This document shows, one piece after another, positions 35,620 through 47,094 of a stretch of DNA of 64,000 nucleotides. The stretch's first letter is position 1, and every line of letters begins with the position of its first letter. A program made the position numbers and the translations under genes. The notes under the pieces are model-generated. The model worked only from the letters and a program-made list of their open reading frames with translations. It was not told the DNA's origin and ran no database searches. The DNA lies in the NCBI GenBank assembly GCA_026874595.1, contig CM049318.1, forward strand, positions 55,691,250 through 55,755,249, read 5' to 3'. This stretch comes from Sipunculus nudus (Eukaryota > Annelida > Sipuncula > Golfingiida > Sipunculidae).

Positions 35620-38172
35620 GTTGCGCTACAATGTCTAAAAATTATTTATTTTCAACAGTAAACAACACTAGTGATGTTCCGCAGATGGCATACGCATACG
35701 GGCCCCGCGAAAAAAACAAACTGCACGCGGGACCTGCGCGAGGACCGGGCGTATAGACTGGGAAAATGATAAAACAATAGTTGAACTTTTTTCCGCGCAA
35801 GAGGCTCGGGTATATTGAATGGCACTCTTGATCATCTTGCATGAAAACGTGTGAATGTATACGCCTTTTTAAAATGTAAATGAAGCAAGTTAAAAGTTTG
35901 AAGCCAGCGAAACAAATAATGTGCATATATATATACATGAATGATAAATATACTAAACATGTAAATATACCACCTACGCTAAATTCCCAGGAATTGAAAT
36001 TAATAAACAGCTTTGTCCGAGAGCACGTCTCTATTTTGCCATTCATTAGATTAACCATTTTTTGGCATCTGTTGACAGGATTAGTGGTCTCCACGTTAGT
36101 ATATTTTCAAGCACAAAGCGTACAGCACGGCTGGTTAGTACACATGTAACTGCAAAATCGATCTCTAACTGGCACAAGCAGGTGAAACTGAATATTTAGT
36201 TACAGTGAGCGCACGCTTTCAGGAGTCGCTGTAGAGATATAAAAGGGAGTGCTTTATTAACATCATCACATTACATGAAATGGCATTTGGAATAAAAGTG
36301 GCTTTTGACATTGACGCAAAGCATTTTAAACATGCATCATGTTTGTTATAGGTACATCCAGTTTTATGGTTGACGGGTCTAGTTAAGCCTCTGTGGATCA
36401 CCGTACTTAAGCACTGCTCGTGTAAAGACTTGGGTTACCCCTATTTTATTTCCGCCTACTAATCTGGCCTATTACCCCTGGAGGAAGGCTGAAGGTAATT
36501 CCAGGTTACACCGGGTTAAGTATGAACTGAAGTCTAGGTAACCCTGGGTTTAGTCTAAACTTAAATTAAGTATACTCGGGGTAGTCGGCATGTTTTAAAC
36601 ATTTTTATATGACATATTTCAGATGTGTTTGCTGGTTAAATCAATATTCCAGAGCGAAACTCCACCAAAGTTACAAATCACCTAATATCCAACAACAGTA
36701 CAAATCTTTGGCCAATAAAACAGCTTTCTCCCCAATAGACCTTATCCAGAACTCTCTGTAAGCTGACCATAGGCCTGCAGGTGGTACACACAGTGTCTAG
36801 TAGCCAGAGACTGTGAGGCACAGCAGTAGGCTGGAGATAGGGCTGTGTGTATAATCTAGGGTCCTTATTTCTTAGATTTATCTGTAAATAACCAAGGATT
36901 ATTAGAATTAAATACTGACAGATGGATAACAAGGCAGCTCCTGAAGCCACACATGGAAGCCCTGAGATTGATTAAAATCCGAAATTAAGATTACATGAGA
37001 AACAGATCAGACTTGATACATGTGCCAATCATCTCTTAAATAAAAACAAGACAGAGACAGTGTTTATATCATACCTTATTGTTAACTCAAATTTTTTATC
37101 TATCAATTAGGGTGTTATTTGGATGAATTACAGTATTTTGGAAAATATCAATTATATCTTTCAAGCATAATGACTTGGAATATTTGCCCAACACATATAG
37201 AGCTTTTATCACTGGATCGTGAACCACTAGTTGTAAAAGAATGGCAAACAATCAAGGGATTAAGAGAATTAGATAAGGCATAAGCATAAATTAAGATGAA
37301 AAGTAATAGTCCACATGATGAAGTACTTAATATTAATAAATTGTGTCACTAAGTCATAGTGAAAAATAAATTTAACATTTACTGAAGATTTCAACATTTA
37401 TGAAACAGCTTAGTTCTATTTCCTACTGATTGACAATAACCAAAAATATTAATTAGGACTATACACCAGTGATTACTTAGGGTCACATGATGGCAACAAA
37501 TGAAAAATATATTTCATATGTAAAATATTCAAATTAACTCAATTTCAGATGGGGTGGTTCCTTATGTGTTGGCTCCTCTCACCCTGAGGTTAGACCTCAC
37601 CCTATGGTTAAAGAAATATCTGGTTTATGTCAACCTGATTGGCATATTTAAAATATAAATTGTAATTTTAAAGAGGTTTCAACATGGTTTAGACAGGTTT
37701 TGTAGCTTAAGGGTCATTAGCCATGAAAACATGACTCACAGACCTTTATTTGAAAACAGACTGGGCATGTAGTTATCCTCTAGTTTGACCCGCTGCTTTT
37801 CCAACAAACAAAATCAATCTATCTGCTTAAAGATAATCCAGGAATTCTTTCCATCATTCTGTTGAAAAAAAAAGGAAAAAGAGGCCATTATACAGAATGT
37901 AGCTGGCTTTTATACATTGAGTAAATGCTATATAATATGACCAGGGGGTGCTGGAGCAAGCACTGTTTGTACACTAACAGGCAGGACTTGCGAGGTGGCC
38001 TTCATAAGTGGACAGTCCTAGATTAGATCTATTAAAGTCGTCTGAGCATTGCGCTGCTTAAATTATTTTTTATTCAACATATTACGAAAGTATAGCATTC
38101 AATAAGAATCCAGCTAAAGTTACAGCTTTACAAACGTCCAGAAGGACTGAGTGTTTGATAATATTTTTTTGA
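35620..38172. other. Unit 3 region with no recognised gene
   Basis: Counterpart of 3,061-5,593. Up to about 36,540 it follows unit 1; beyond that it follows unit 2. No gene is recognised. Confidence 0.6.
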
Positions 38173-39216
38173 TCAGCTTTGTTTTCGGTTCAACATTTTC
38201 CATGCTTCTCTCATGTCGTCGATGTTTTTTGTATGGCCTACAAAGAACTTTCTGTCTTCTCTTAAACGTTGCATAGTTTTTCCTTTGTGACCGGAAAGGA
38301 AACAACGACCGAGATTTACGAATGTCTTATTAAGATTTTCTACAAGGATGCCGGTCATAAACATATCATCCACAGGGTACAGTGGCACATGGAAAGACGC
38401 GGTGTACATATCCGCGACCATGTCATATGTGTACGCAAATCCTATACCGATCATGTATGGAGGAGTGTACGTTTTGTTGTAAACCTCTTGGATTACACAC
38501 CATTTATGCCACGGAGTGCATCTCCTTGGTTTTTTTTTCCTGCCCACGGAACCAAAGAAGAACCGCTCTTTATGCTTCAAGTCGCTGAATAGGGTTCCTA
38601 ACACTTTCCTCATATCAAAAATTGCATCATCATCAGCTTTGATGACAAACCTGGCATTTTTGCACCAGTGATGCATAAAATTCAAGGCCGTCAGACCTTT
38701 TCGGGCCAGATTCCTGTATGCTTCAATAAAATCCCCAATGACAAGGTCTTGATTACGGTTCTGTTCCGATACGATTTCAGGACTTATGGTCCCTTCTGTG
38801 CCTTGTTTTCCTAGCACGAAAATCGTCCTCAGATGGTGCTTAGCAAATAAAGTTTCATTGCCATATGCCTGCCTGATAAACTCTCTTTGTAAAACATTCT
38901 CCGGTGAAGTATACACGTAAAGAAGCGTGATTTGCTCGCCAGAATTTGCAATACATTTAGATCTGTTAAACATCAGCAGTTTTGGTTCACCATACTTATT
39001 GTACTCTGGAACGCCTGGCTCTATATAACCTGTACTTTTCAGCCGCCCTTCTCCCTTGGTAGCTTTCAGTTTATCGTCAGACTGTAATTCCTTTAGATCG
39101 TTCTGCAAATCTGAAGTGTTAAATTGTCCAATGTAACTTGGAAGACAAACCAAAGCTAAACACCCAGTGATAAACAGGAAGATCAGTAGTCGTCCCCTGA
39201 TTCTTGTTGGGATTAT
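38173..39216 (-). pseudogene. GT31 copy 3, start codon lost
   Basis: The full 1,044-base frame is open and all catalytic motifs are present (KADDDAIFD, PPYMIGIGF, VDDMFMTG). However, the codon at 39,214-39,216 is ATA where copies 1, 2 and 3' have ATG. The next in-frame ATG lies in MFNRSKC, about residue 82, which would remove the anchor and stem. A TTG at 39,151-39,153 would begin inside the anchor. It is therefore probably silent, or makes a soluble or non-AUG-started product. Because the rest is uninterrupted, the loss is recent. It happened after the 2.17-kb duplication, since copy 3' keeps ATG. Confidence 0.8.
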
Positions 39217-39834
39217 CGTGTTATCTGATGCAGTCGGCCTTCACCTCACAGCTCTGCTTTTACCAGCTTATGTTGACCGCATATTTAGTAGGTAACCTAA
39301 CAATGTGAAAGAAGTTTATATTAAGCAACTAGAAAGAATTTATACAATTACACGCATAATGATCATAGTTGTAGACACACTGTCCCCCTATCTCTCTCTC
39401 TCTGATTTTAAGTCCGATTATCAATAAAACAATGTTTAAATAGACAGGAATAAGCAACTGTTTAGCACTGGATACAGCCAGAACTTGCGGTATATATATG
39501 TGTTTTCTCTCACAGATAAGCTATGAATGAACGTTTGGTTTCATCAGTGACCGCACATGATTCTCAATTTCTTCAAAGCAATTTTGGTATATAAAAAGTG
39601 ACAAATATATAAATATTTTAATTATATGTTAGAAGTAATTAGTAAATATTCTTAAGGTCATATTATATCAAAACGTTATTGCCTTCAACTAAACTAAGAA
39701 AATCTGCTCTATCATTGGAAATCATTTTTTTTCGGCGAAGTTACAAGCTTTTGGTTACAGCATGTATCTGTGTATCCATGAAATGACAATAGCGGGTACT
39801 AAAATAACCAAAAAAAAAACATGCGTAATAAATT

Positions 39835-40368
39835 TCCGGAAAACTCCTCTGAGACCCTTTGACCGAACTTTTCACAACCCTGCATATTATTCACTCTTGT
39901 GTAAACTGGTGCGTAACAAAGATTGGTGGCACCACCTGCAATCTTTTTAATGCAGTATGAATCTTGGTCTCTAAGTGATAACAGCCTATATCTCGGGAGT
40001 TGTTCAGTGTATTGTGCACATCCTTAGATCTGGGATCTGTCCATCTCGTGCACGCGACTGGTGGCGGCGTCATTTTCACCCTGGCGTCTATCCATGTAAC
40101 TGCCATCTATTCGGCTCAGTGATTGGTTAAATGTACTGAAATTCTTATGTTAATAGTTTTTTTCATATTTCGATCTTGTATTGAAGACTGTAAGGGGGGG
40201 GGGGGTATCTGTAATCGTATTTGCGTGCCACCGATCCGTTTGTTGTCTTGGGTGAAAATCACATATCTCTTGAGTGGTTCAATGTATCGGTCTGAAATTT
40301 GGCATGTCAATCCATCTTGGACAATTTTCTTGTAGATAAGACAGGTAGCGCCATGTATCTTCCTTTTT
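39835..40368 (+). repeat. Family-3-like fragment with poly-G run
   Basis: Sequence such as TTTCCGGAAAACTCCTCTGAGAC matches the inside of family 3 near 31,077 in part, and GGTGGCACCACCTGCAA resembles its palindrome. A G-run of 12 at 40,194-40,205 is 16 long in the duplicate at 42,360-42,375. There is no gene. Confidence 0.5.
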
Positions 40369-40906
40369 AGCTAAGCTGACTATAAGTCATCTGAGCTATA
40401 GTCGTGGTCCATTGTCCGTCGTCCGTCCGTCTGTCTGTCCGTCCGTCCGGATGTCCGTCCGTAAGACTGGCACGTTTCGACACCATTGGACCTACGAATC
40501 TGAAATTTGCCATACAGTTAGATGTCCCAAAAATCTCCTACCATGCCGAAAATAGGACTTCGTTCCTTCGAGATATTAAGGAAAAACCTCAATTTTTTAT
40601 AAGAAATCTATTTTCACACTTCAGGACTGCCTAATATCAAAACAACTCATCTGGTTTTCTTCATATTTACCATAAATATTCCTCTATATATTTCCTATGT
40701 ACATGCCAGAAATTAAGTCATTATTATTTAATTTAAAAAAAAGTTATGGGCCCAAACATAATGGACTTTGTAAAAAAATCAGGAAAGATATTTGGTCACT
40801 TAAGACCAAAAGTGTTAAAGGTAGGGACTTTTTTTCAGTAATACAAATTTACTTGATCAAAATTTAATTGTATACCAAAAATTAGATCAAAATCTGTTAA
40901 ATTTTT
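40369..40906 (+). mobile_element. Family-1 5' end, truncated
   Basis: The hairpin is at 40,369-40,397, followed by a CCGTCGTCCGTCCGTCTG tract and the family body, cut off by the duplication junction. Confidence 0.65.
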
Positions 40907-40916
40907 ACGGTTTACG
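40907..40916. other. Filler at duplication junction
   Basis: Ten bases, acggtttacg, lie between the two duplicate units and belong to neither. They look templated from the adjacent attacggtt, giving three near-repeats of ttacgg. Confidence 0.75.
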
Positions 40917-41382
40917 GATTACGGTTCTGTTCCGATACGATTTCAGGACTTATGGTCCCTTCTGTGCCTTGTTTTCCTAGCACGAAAATCGTCCTCAGAT
41001 GGTGCTTAGCAAATAAAGTTTCATTGCCATATGCCTGCCTGATAAACTCTCTTTGTAAAACATTCTCCGGTGAAGTATACACGTAAAGAAGCGTGATTTG
41101 CTCGCCAGAATTTGCAATACATTTAGATCTGTTAAACATCAGCAGTTTTGGTTCACCATACTTATTGTACTCTGGAACGCCTGGCTCTATATAACCTGTA
41201 CTTTTCAGCCGCCCTTCTCCCTTGGTAGCTTTCAGTTTATCGTCAGACTATAATTCCTTTAGATCGTTCTGCAAATCTGAAGTGTTAAATTGTCCAATGT
41301 AACTTGGAAGACAAACCAAAGCTAAACACCCAGTGATAAGCAGGAAGATCAGTAGTCGTCCCCTGATTCTTGTTGGGATCAT
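40917..41382 (-). pseudogene. GT31 copy 3', 5' fragment with stop
   Basis: This is the 5' part of the gene, from an intact ATG at 41,380-41,382 to the duplication breakpoint, covering the anchor, the stem and the first part of the catalytic domain. It lacks the DDD motif and everything after. A TAG at 41,248-41,250 replaces the CAG (Gln) of copy 3 in the stem, leaving an open stretch only from MFNRSKC. It cannot make an enzyme. On the minus strand it lies upstream of copy 3 with the same promoter-proximal flank. Confidence 0.88.
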
Positions 41383-43078
41383 CGTGTTATCTGATGCAGT
41401 CGGCCTTCACCTCACAGCTCTGCTTTTACCAGCTTATGTTGACCGCATATTTAGTAGGTAACCTAACAATGTGAAAGAAGTTTATATTAAGCAACTAGAA
41501 AGAATTTATACAATTACACGCATAATGATCATAGTTGTAGACACACTGTCCCCCTATCTCTCTCTCTCTGATTTTAAGTCCGATTATCAATAAAACAATG
41601 TTTAAATAGACAGGAATAAGCAACTGTTTAGCACTGGATACAGCCAGAACTTGCGGTATATATATGTGTTTTCTCTCACAGATAAGCTATGAATGAACGT
41701 TTGGTTTCATCAGTGACCGCACATGATTCTCAATTTCTTCAAAGCAATTTTGGTATATAAAAAGTGACAAATATATAAATATTTTAATTATATGTTAGAA
41801 GTAATTAGTAAATATTCTTAAGGTCATATTATATCAAAACGTTATTGCCTTCAACTAAACTAAGAAAATCTGCTCTATCATTGGAAATCATTTTTTTTCG
41901 GCGAAGTTACAAGCTTTTGGTTACAGCATGTATCTGTGTATCCATGAAATGACAATAGCGGGTACTAAAATAACCAAAAAAAAAACATGCGTAATAAATT
42001 TCCGGAAAACTCCTCTGAGACCCTTTGACCGAACTTTTCAAAACCCTGCATATTATTCACTCTTGTGTAAACTGGTGCGTAACAAAGATTGGTGGCACCA
42101 CCTGCAATCTTTTTAATGCAGTATGAATCTTGGTCTCTAAGTGATAACAGCCTATATCTCGGGAGTTGTTCAGTGTATTGTGCACATCCTTAGATCTGGG
42201 ATCTGTCCATCTCGTGCACGCGACTGGTGGCGGCGTCATTTTCACCCTGGCGTCTATCCATGTAACTGCCATCTATCCGGCTCAGTGATTGGTTAAATGT
42301 ACTGTAATTCTTATGTTAATAGTTTTTTTCATATTTCGATCTTGTATTGAAGACTGTAAGGGGGGGGGGGGGGGGTATCTGTAATCGTATTTGCGTGCCA
42401 CCGATCCGTTTGTTGTCTTGGGTGAAAATCACTCATATCTCTTGAGTGGTTCAATGTATCGGTCTGAAATTTGGCATGTCAATCCATCTTGGACAATTTT
42501 CTTGTAGATAAGACAGGTAGCGCCATGTATCTTCCTTTTTAGCTAAGCTGACTATAAGTCATCTGAGCTATAGTCGTGGTCCATTGTCCGTCGTCCGTCC
42601 GTCTGTCTGTCCGTCCGTCCGGATGTCCGTCCGTAAGACTGGCACGTTTCGACACCATTGGACCTACGAATCTGAAATTTGCCATACAGTTAGATGTCCC
42701 AAAAATCTCCTACCATGCCGAAAATAGGACTTCGTTCCTTCGAGATATTAAGGAAAAACCTCAATATTTTATAAGAAATCTATTTTCACACTTCAGGACT
42801 ACCTAATATCAAAACAACTCATCTGGTTTTCTTCATATTTACCATAAATATTCCTCTATATATTTCCTATGTACATGCCAGAAATTAAGTCATTATTATT
42901 TAATTTAAAAAAAAGTTATGGGCCCAAACATAATGGACTTTGTAAAAAAATCAGGAAAGATATTTGGTCACTTAAGACCAAAAGTGTTAAAGGTAGGGAC
43001 TTTTTTTCAGTAATACAACTTTACTTGATCAAAATTTAATTGTATACCAAAAATTAGATCAAAATCTGTTAAATTTTT
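40917..43078. repeat. Local tandem duplication, second unit
   Basis: Near-identical to 38,751-40,906. Differences seen include poly-G length, a CT insertion near 42,431, and single substitutions. The right side then continues as family-1 body sequence. Confidence 0.95.
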
Positions 43079-44306
43079 TTAAATATTGGCAAAAATATAA
43101 AATTAGTACCTTAAATGTTGCCCAAGTTTGACCATGGCACTTTTTTTTCCTGTAAGTACTGTGGATTTAATTTTAACAGCATGTTTTTGTTAGCATTTTG
43201 TCTGTTAACACCAAAAATTTGAAATCAGTTGATCAAAAACTGTAGATTTTATTCAAGTTTTCAAGCACCATGTCACATCAAGTTTACATCAAGCTAGTGT
43301 TATGCAGTTTGCTAGAGTTCAGCTCCCCAGCTTCAGCTCTAAGTTCCTTAAATTTAGCATACAGTTAGATGTCTCCAAAATCCCCTACCATGCCAAGAAT
43401 TTGATCACTAGGACTTAATTCCCTTTTTACATTAAAAGCCCATTGTTACACTGTAAGACTGCCTAATATCAAAACCACTGATCTGACTTTGATCATATAT
43501 AATATACATATTTTTCTATACATTCGCTATGCACATGCCAGAAATGATGTCAGTATTGTGTAATTGTTTTAAGTTATGGGCCCAAACATAATGCACTTTT
43601 TAAAAAATCAAGAAATATATTTACTCCCTTAACAAGAGGATTGCTGAAGCTAGAGATTTTTTGTCAGGGATGTAAAATTATTTAATCAAGATTCAATTGA
43701 ATACCAAAAATTATTTCTGAATTTTTTCAAATTTTATAAGTTATTAGTATAAATATAAAATTAGTACCTTAAATTTTGCCCAACTTTAACCATGGCACGT
43801 TTGTTTCCTGAGAGCATTGTTGATATAATTTTCATATCATGTACACATAAGGATTTCATCTTTGTAGTTTAGAAAGCTGAAAGAAATTGGCCAAATATTG
43901 TAGCTTTTATTAATGTTTATATGAGACCATGTCAGACCCAAGCTTAATCCAGCCCCTCTTCAGTCACCTGTATGTTGACCTTGTTGACCTTTCATCAGAT
44001 TATGCATGCTTGAGCGAAGCATACACTGGGGCAGCCAGGCAGCTAATGCCCAGCCACAGTTGATCCAGGTGTCCAACCCAGCTCATTTTGTAGTTGTTTT
44101 GAAAAACAACATAACAATAAACAATAAATAAATAATTTTGTATTGTTTTTTTATAACAAATTAAAGAAAAATTAATAGAAAAGGAATTTGTTAGTTGATG
44201 AGTAACAGAAAATTAACTTGCAGTTACTTATAATGTAAGAATCTCGTATGGATGGATAGAATGTCAATGGTTATGTTATTCCAAATAACACCATGCAGTC
44301 ACCCAT
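42541..44306 (+). mobile_element. Family-1 element body
   Basis: The hairpin is at 42,541-42,569, then the CCGT tract and a body that repeats itself once (42,689 and 43,362, about 673 bases apart). No 3' end is seen before the fold-back element at 44,307. The family-1-type 3' end at 47,297-47,327 could be its end if the fold-back element was inserted inside it. Confidence 0.55.
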
Positions 44307-44342
44307 GTACGGAGCCCGGGAGACGACATGGTGAAATATATA

Positions 44343-44580
44343 TTAATTCGTGCGCACGAATTACTAATCCGTGCGCACGAATTACTAATCCGTGCGCACG
44401 AATTACTAATTCGTGGCCACGAATTACTAATCCGCGCGCAGGAATTACGAGGTGTAAAAAATATATTTCCAAGGTGGAAAAAAATATTTATTAATTCGTG
44501 CGCACGAATTACTAATCCGTGGCCACGAATGACTAATTCGTGCGCACGGTTTACTAATTCGTGGCCACGAATTAGTGACC
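44343..44580. repeat. 21-bp palindrome array, left arm
   Basis: Units of 21 bases alternate between GTGCGCAC and GTGGCCAC centres and are interrupted by a spacer at about 44,448-44,490. A smaller group continues at 44,626-44,672 next to the inverted pair ccaatgag/ctcattgg. Confidence 0.92.
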
Positions 44581-45160
44581 AATGAGAACAGCTCTCTTAT
44601 GTTGCTGGCTCAATGCTCATTGGCTACTAATTCGTGCGCACGAGTTATTAATTCGTGCGCTCGAATTACTAGCCAATGAGAAGCAAGCACACATCGACTC
44701 AGTCTAGGCACAGGCTGGCAGTTTTAGCGGGCACATACGGTTGTCAAAATGAAGCCACGCGCCTTCCGACAGTTCCGTGACTTCCTACCTTGGAAAATTC
44801 GGAACTCTGTATATTGAAAATAGAAAGGGCTTTAAGCGATACTTAAAGAATATAAATATAAAACTCACAGATCCAGTTGCCGTGCATAGTGGAAAATTTC
44901 ATCGTTCGGGCATAATGGGAACATTATTATAGACAAAGCCGATCAGGCTGAAATTTTTCACAGTTATTTTGCTTCACAATGTAACTCCAGTTACAGTTCT
45001 CAATCGCCATTTGACAGTGATGCTTAATTGCAAATTACGCATAAACTAGGTGAAATGAACTTCACAGAACTTCTCATGTCATATTTGGTCGCTTTCCTGA
45101 CAGGAACACATAAACATGATATGTTTGAAAGCCAATAAGCGTTTGGAAATTTTGAAAAAA

Positions 45161-45833
45161 TTATAAATTCCTATTCTCTATGAAAGTTTTAGGTCGTATG
45201 TATAAATCCTTAATACATCTAGTACTGGAGTATGGTGTTTTAATATTAAACAATTGATTTGTCAGACAGTCGTACCGACTTGAGAGTATACAACGGAAAG
45301 CATGTTTAACATGCACTGGAGCACTCTCGACTTCCAGCACTGGAACTATGGTAAAAGAGCTATAATGGTCAAGTATAAAAATAAGAAGAAAGTTGGCTAT
45401 ACAATCCACATTTTATGAAATGATTAACGGACTAGCACCAGATTATCTGCTTATATATTAACTCAAACTCTGTCTCATGCTTCGCCCTATACAGTCCGCG
45501 CATATCGCATTTGCTAAAGATACTAAGGTTCAAACGGAAAGACTGTCGCTTTTCTTTCCTTCCAATTTTCTTTTCTTTCCTTTCAATAGCCTGCAAACTT
45601 TGGAACAGTGTCATATATTTAAGTCTACTTCAATCGATTCCTTTAAGGAAAATGTTCGTGACTGTTTAAACCCTGCCTCTCGAGAAATATACAGTTATTA
45701 TTGCGACAATCATCGTCAACATGATATTATCCATACTCGGTTACGACTAGATGCCAGTTACTTAAATCAATACCTATTTTCAATAGGAAATACTGATGTT
45801 TTTAATCTAATTGATATGCTCGATATGAACTGA
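45161..45833 (+). mobile_element. LINE reverse transcriptase C-terminal remnant
   Basis: Reading across several frameshifts gives the usual end of an invertebrate non-LTR polymerase: a YKSLIH-LVLEYG-like block, then RRLESIQRKACLTCTGA, and then KMINGLAPDYL. It ends in the open frame at 45,477-45,833, with the typical STSIDSFKENV tail. It lies inside the fold-back element, so the element captured or was hit by this LINE. The clade differs from the Jockey-like copies. Confidence 0.7.
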
Positions 45834-45913
45834 GACGTACGCCTACCAGTAATAATATATGTATAAGTATCAGTTAATGTGGAATGTCAATCTGTATACA
45901 TTACGTATATTAA

Positions 45914-45916
<3 letters not shown>

Positions 45917-45952
<36 letters not shown>
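45917..45952. repeat. TA microsatellite
   Basis: A TA dinucleotide run follows the LINE remnant and may be its 3' tail. Confidence 0.9.
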
Positions 45953-45955
<3 letters not shown>

Positions 45956-46104
45956 TATCGTCTGTGAATATATGTGCACTTTTCCAATCTGATCATTTAA
46001 ATATACATATATGCATTCATGTTAATTTTTCACATTCTTTTAATTTATATATGCAGGAGAGCAGTAGCATTAGCGTAAACGGCTACTTTGTTATCCTATT
46101 GAAA

Positions 46105-46370
46105 TAAATATTTTTCCACCTTGGAAATATATTTTTCACACCTAGTAATTCGTGCGCACGGATTAGTAATTCGTGGCCACGCATTAGTAATCCGTGCGCA
46201 CGTATTAGTAATTCGTGCGCACGAATTAATAAATATTTTTTCCACTTTGGAAATTTATTTTTTCATACCGAGTAATTCGTGCGCACGAATTAGTAATTCG
46301 TGGCCACGGATTAGTAATTCGTGCGCACGGATTAGTAATTCGTGCGCACGAATTAATAAATATTTTTCAC
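46105..46370. repeat. 21-bp palindrome array, right arm
   Basis: Inverted counterpart of the left arm, again as two blocks separated by an AT-rich spacer. Confidence 0.92.
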
Positions 46371-46837
46371 CATGTCGTCTCCCGGGCTCCGTACCTATGG
46401 TATTTTTCAGTGAAATTTTAATGATAAAAAAATAAATCATATTATTCATTACTAATCATTAGGGATCATATGAAGGAAATTAATGATAGACATAGATGCA
46501 GTTGATAATATTAATCTAGATTACTACTGTGTCTAGTGTGTAGATTGATGTGAAAGTAATCCAAAGTGAATATATTACATTTATTTTTTTAAATATAAAT
46601 AAAAGCCATAAAGCCAGATACTTATGATCATTATTTAAATTTGTGAATTTTGTATATTCTGGATTCTCAACATCTTTGTTTGGCTAAAACTGAATAAATA
46701 CTAGACATGGTGCGAATGCTTTACAAATGTATTTGAATACGAATATGAATATGTACTGCATTAACAAATTTTATTGCATAAGAATGGGAATTCAGGTAAA
46801 AATTAAAGTATTTGAATACCAGTGCAGATACTTTCAA

Positions 46838-46876
46838 AATGTATTCATGAATGCATTCATGAATGCATTCATGAAT
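46838..46876. repeat. 12-bp palindromic tandem repeat
   Basis: About three copies of GAATGCATTCAT, itself a perfect 12-base palindrome, stand in tandem. Confidence 0.85.
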
Positions 46877-46993
46877 ATATTCTATAATATTATTTCAATA
46901 ATCATTTCAGTTATAATTTATTTTAAAAAATCACATGATTTCTTGTTATTTTTTAATAAAAATTATATTGGCACAATATTTGTTTTTAAATTT

Positions 46994-47094
46994 TAATAAA
47001 TAGTTAAACTCTTTTATAATATGTGCTGCTTATAAGTTATTAAAATTTAATAAATAGTTAAACTCTTTTATTATATGTGCTGCTTATAAGTTAT
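46994..47094. repeat. 54-bp tandem duplication
   Basis: A segment starting taataaatagttaaactc at 46,994 recurs at 47,048 with one clear difference in the shared part. Confidence 0.9.

Larger units (their letters stand above)
38751..40906. repeat. Local tandem duplication, first unit
   Basis: This spans the 5' part of GT31 copy 3, its upstream flank, a repeat with GGTGGCACCACC and a poly-G run, and a family-1 5' end. It recurs almost unchanged at 40,917-43,078. The offset is 2,166 bases at first and 2,172 after the poly-G run. Confidence 0.95.
44307..46394. mobile_element. Fold-back element with palindromic arms
   Basis: Terminal inverted repeats begin GTACGGAGCCCGGGAGAC at 44,307 and close with the reverse complement ending at 46,394. 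Each arm is an array of 21-bp units built on the 16-base palindromes ATTCGTGCGCACGAAT or ATTCGTGGCCACGAAT, in two blocks split by an AT-rich spacer with CCAAGGTGGAAA. The centre holds a LINE fragment and a TA repeat but no transposase. Flanking cccatg and cctatg could be an imperfect target duplication. Confidence 0.85.

Noticed and set aside
43980-44300. Possible family-1 3' terminus before the fold-back element
   Set aside because: No GACCCATGGGTC-type palindrome or CTTG/CTAG end could be found there.
44252-44585. Open frames encoding a seven-residue repeat (RAHELLI type)
   Set aside because: They are translations of the 21-bp palindrome array; both strands are open because the units are self-complementary.
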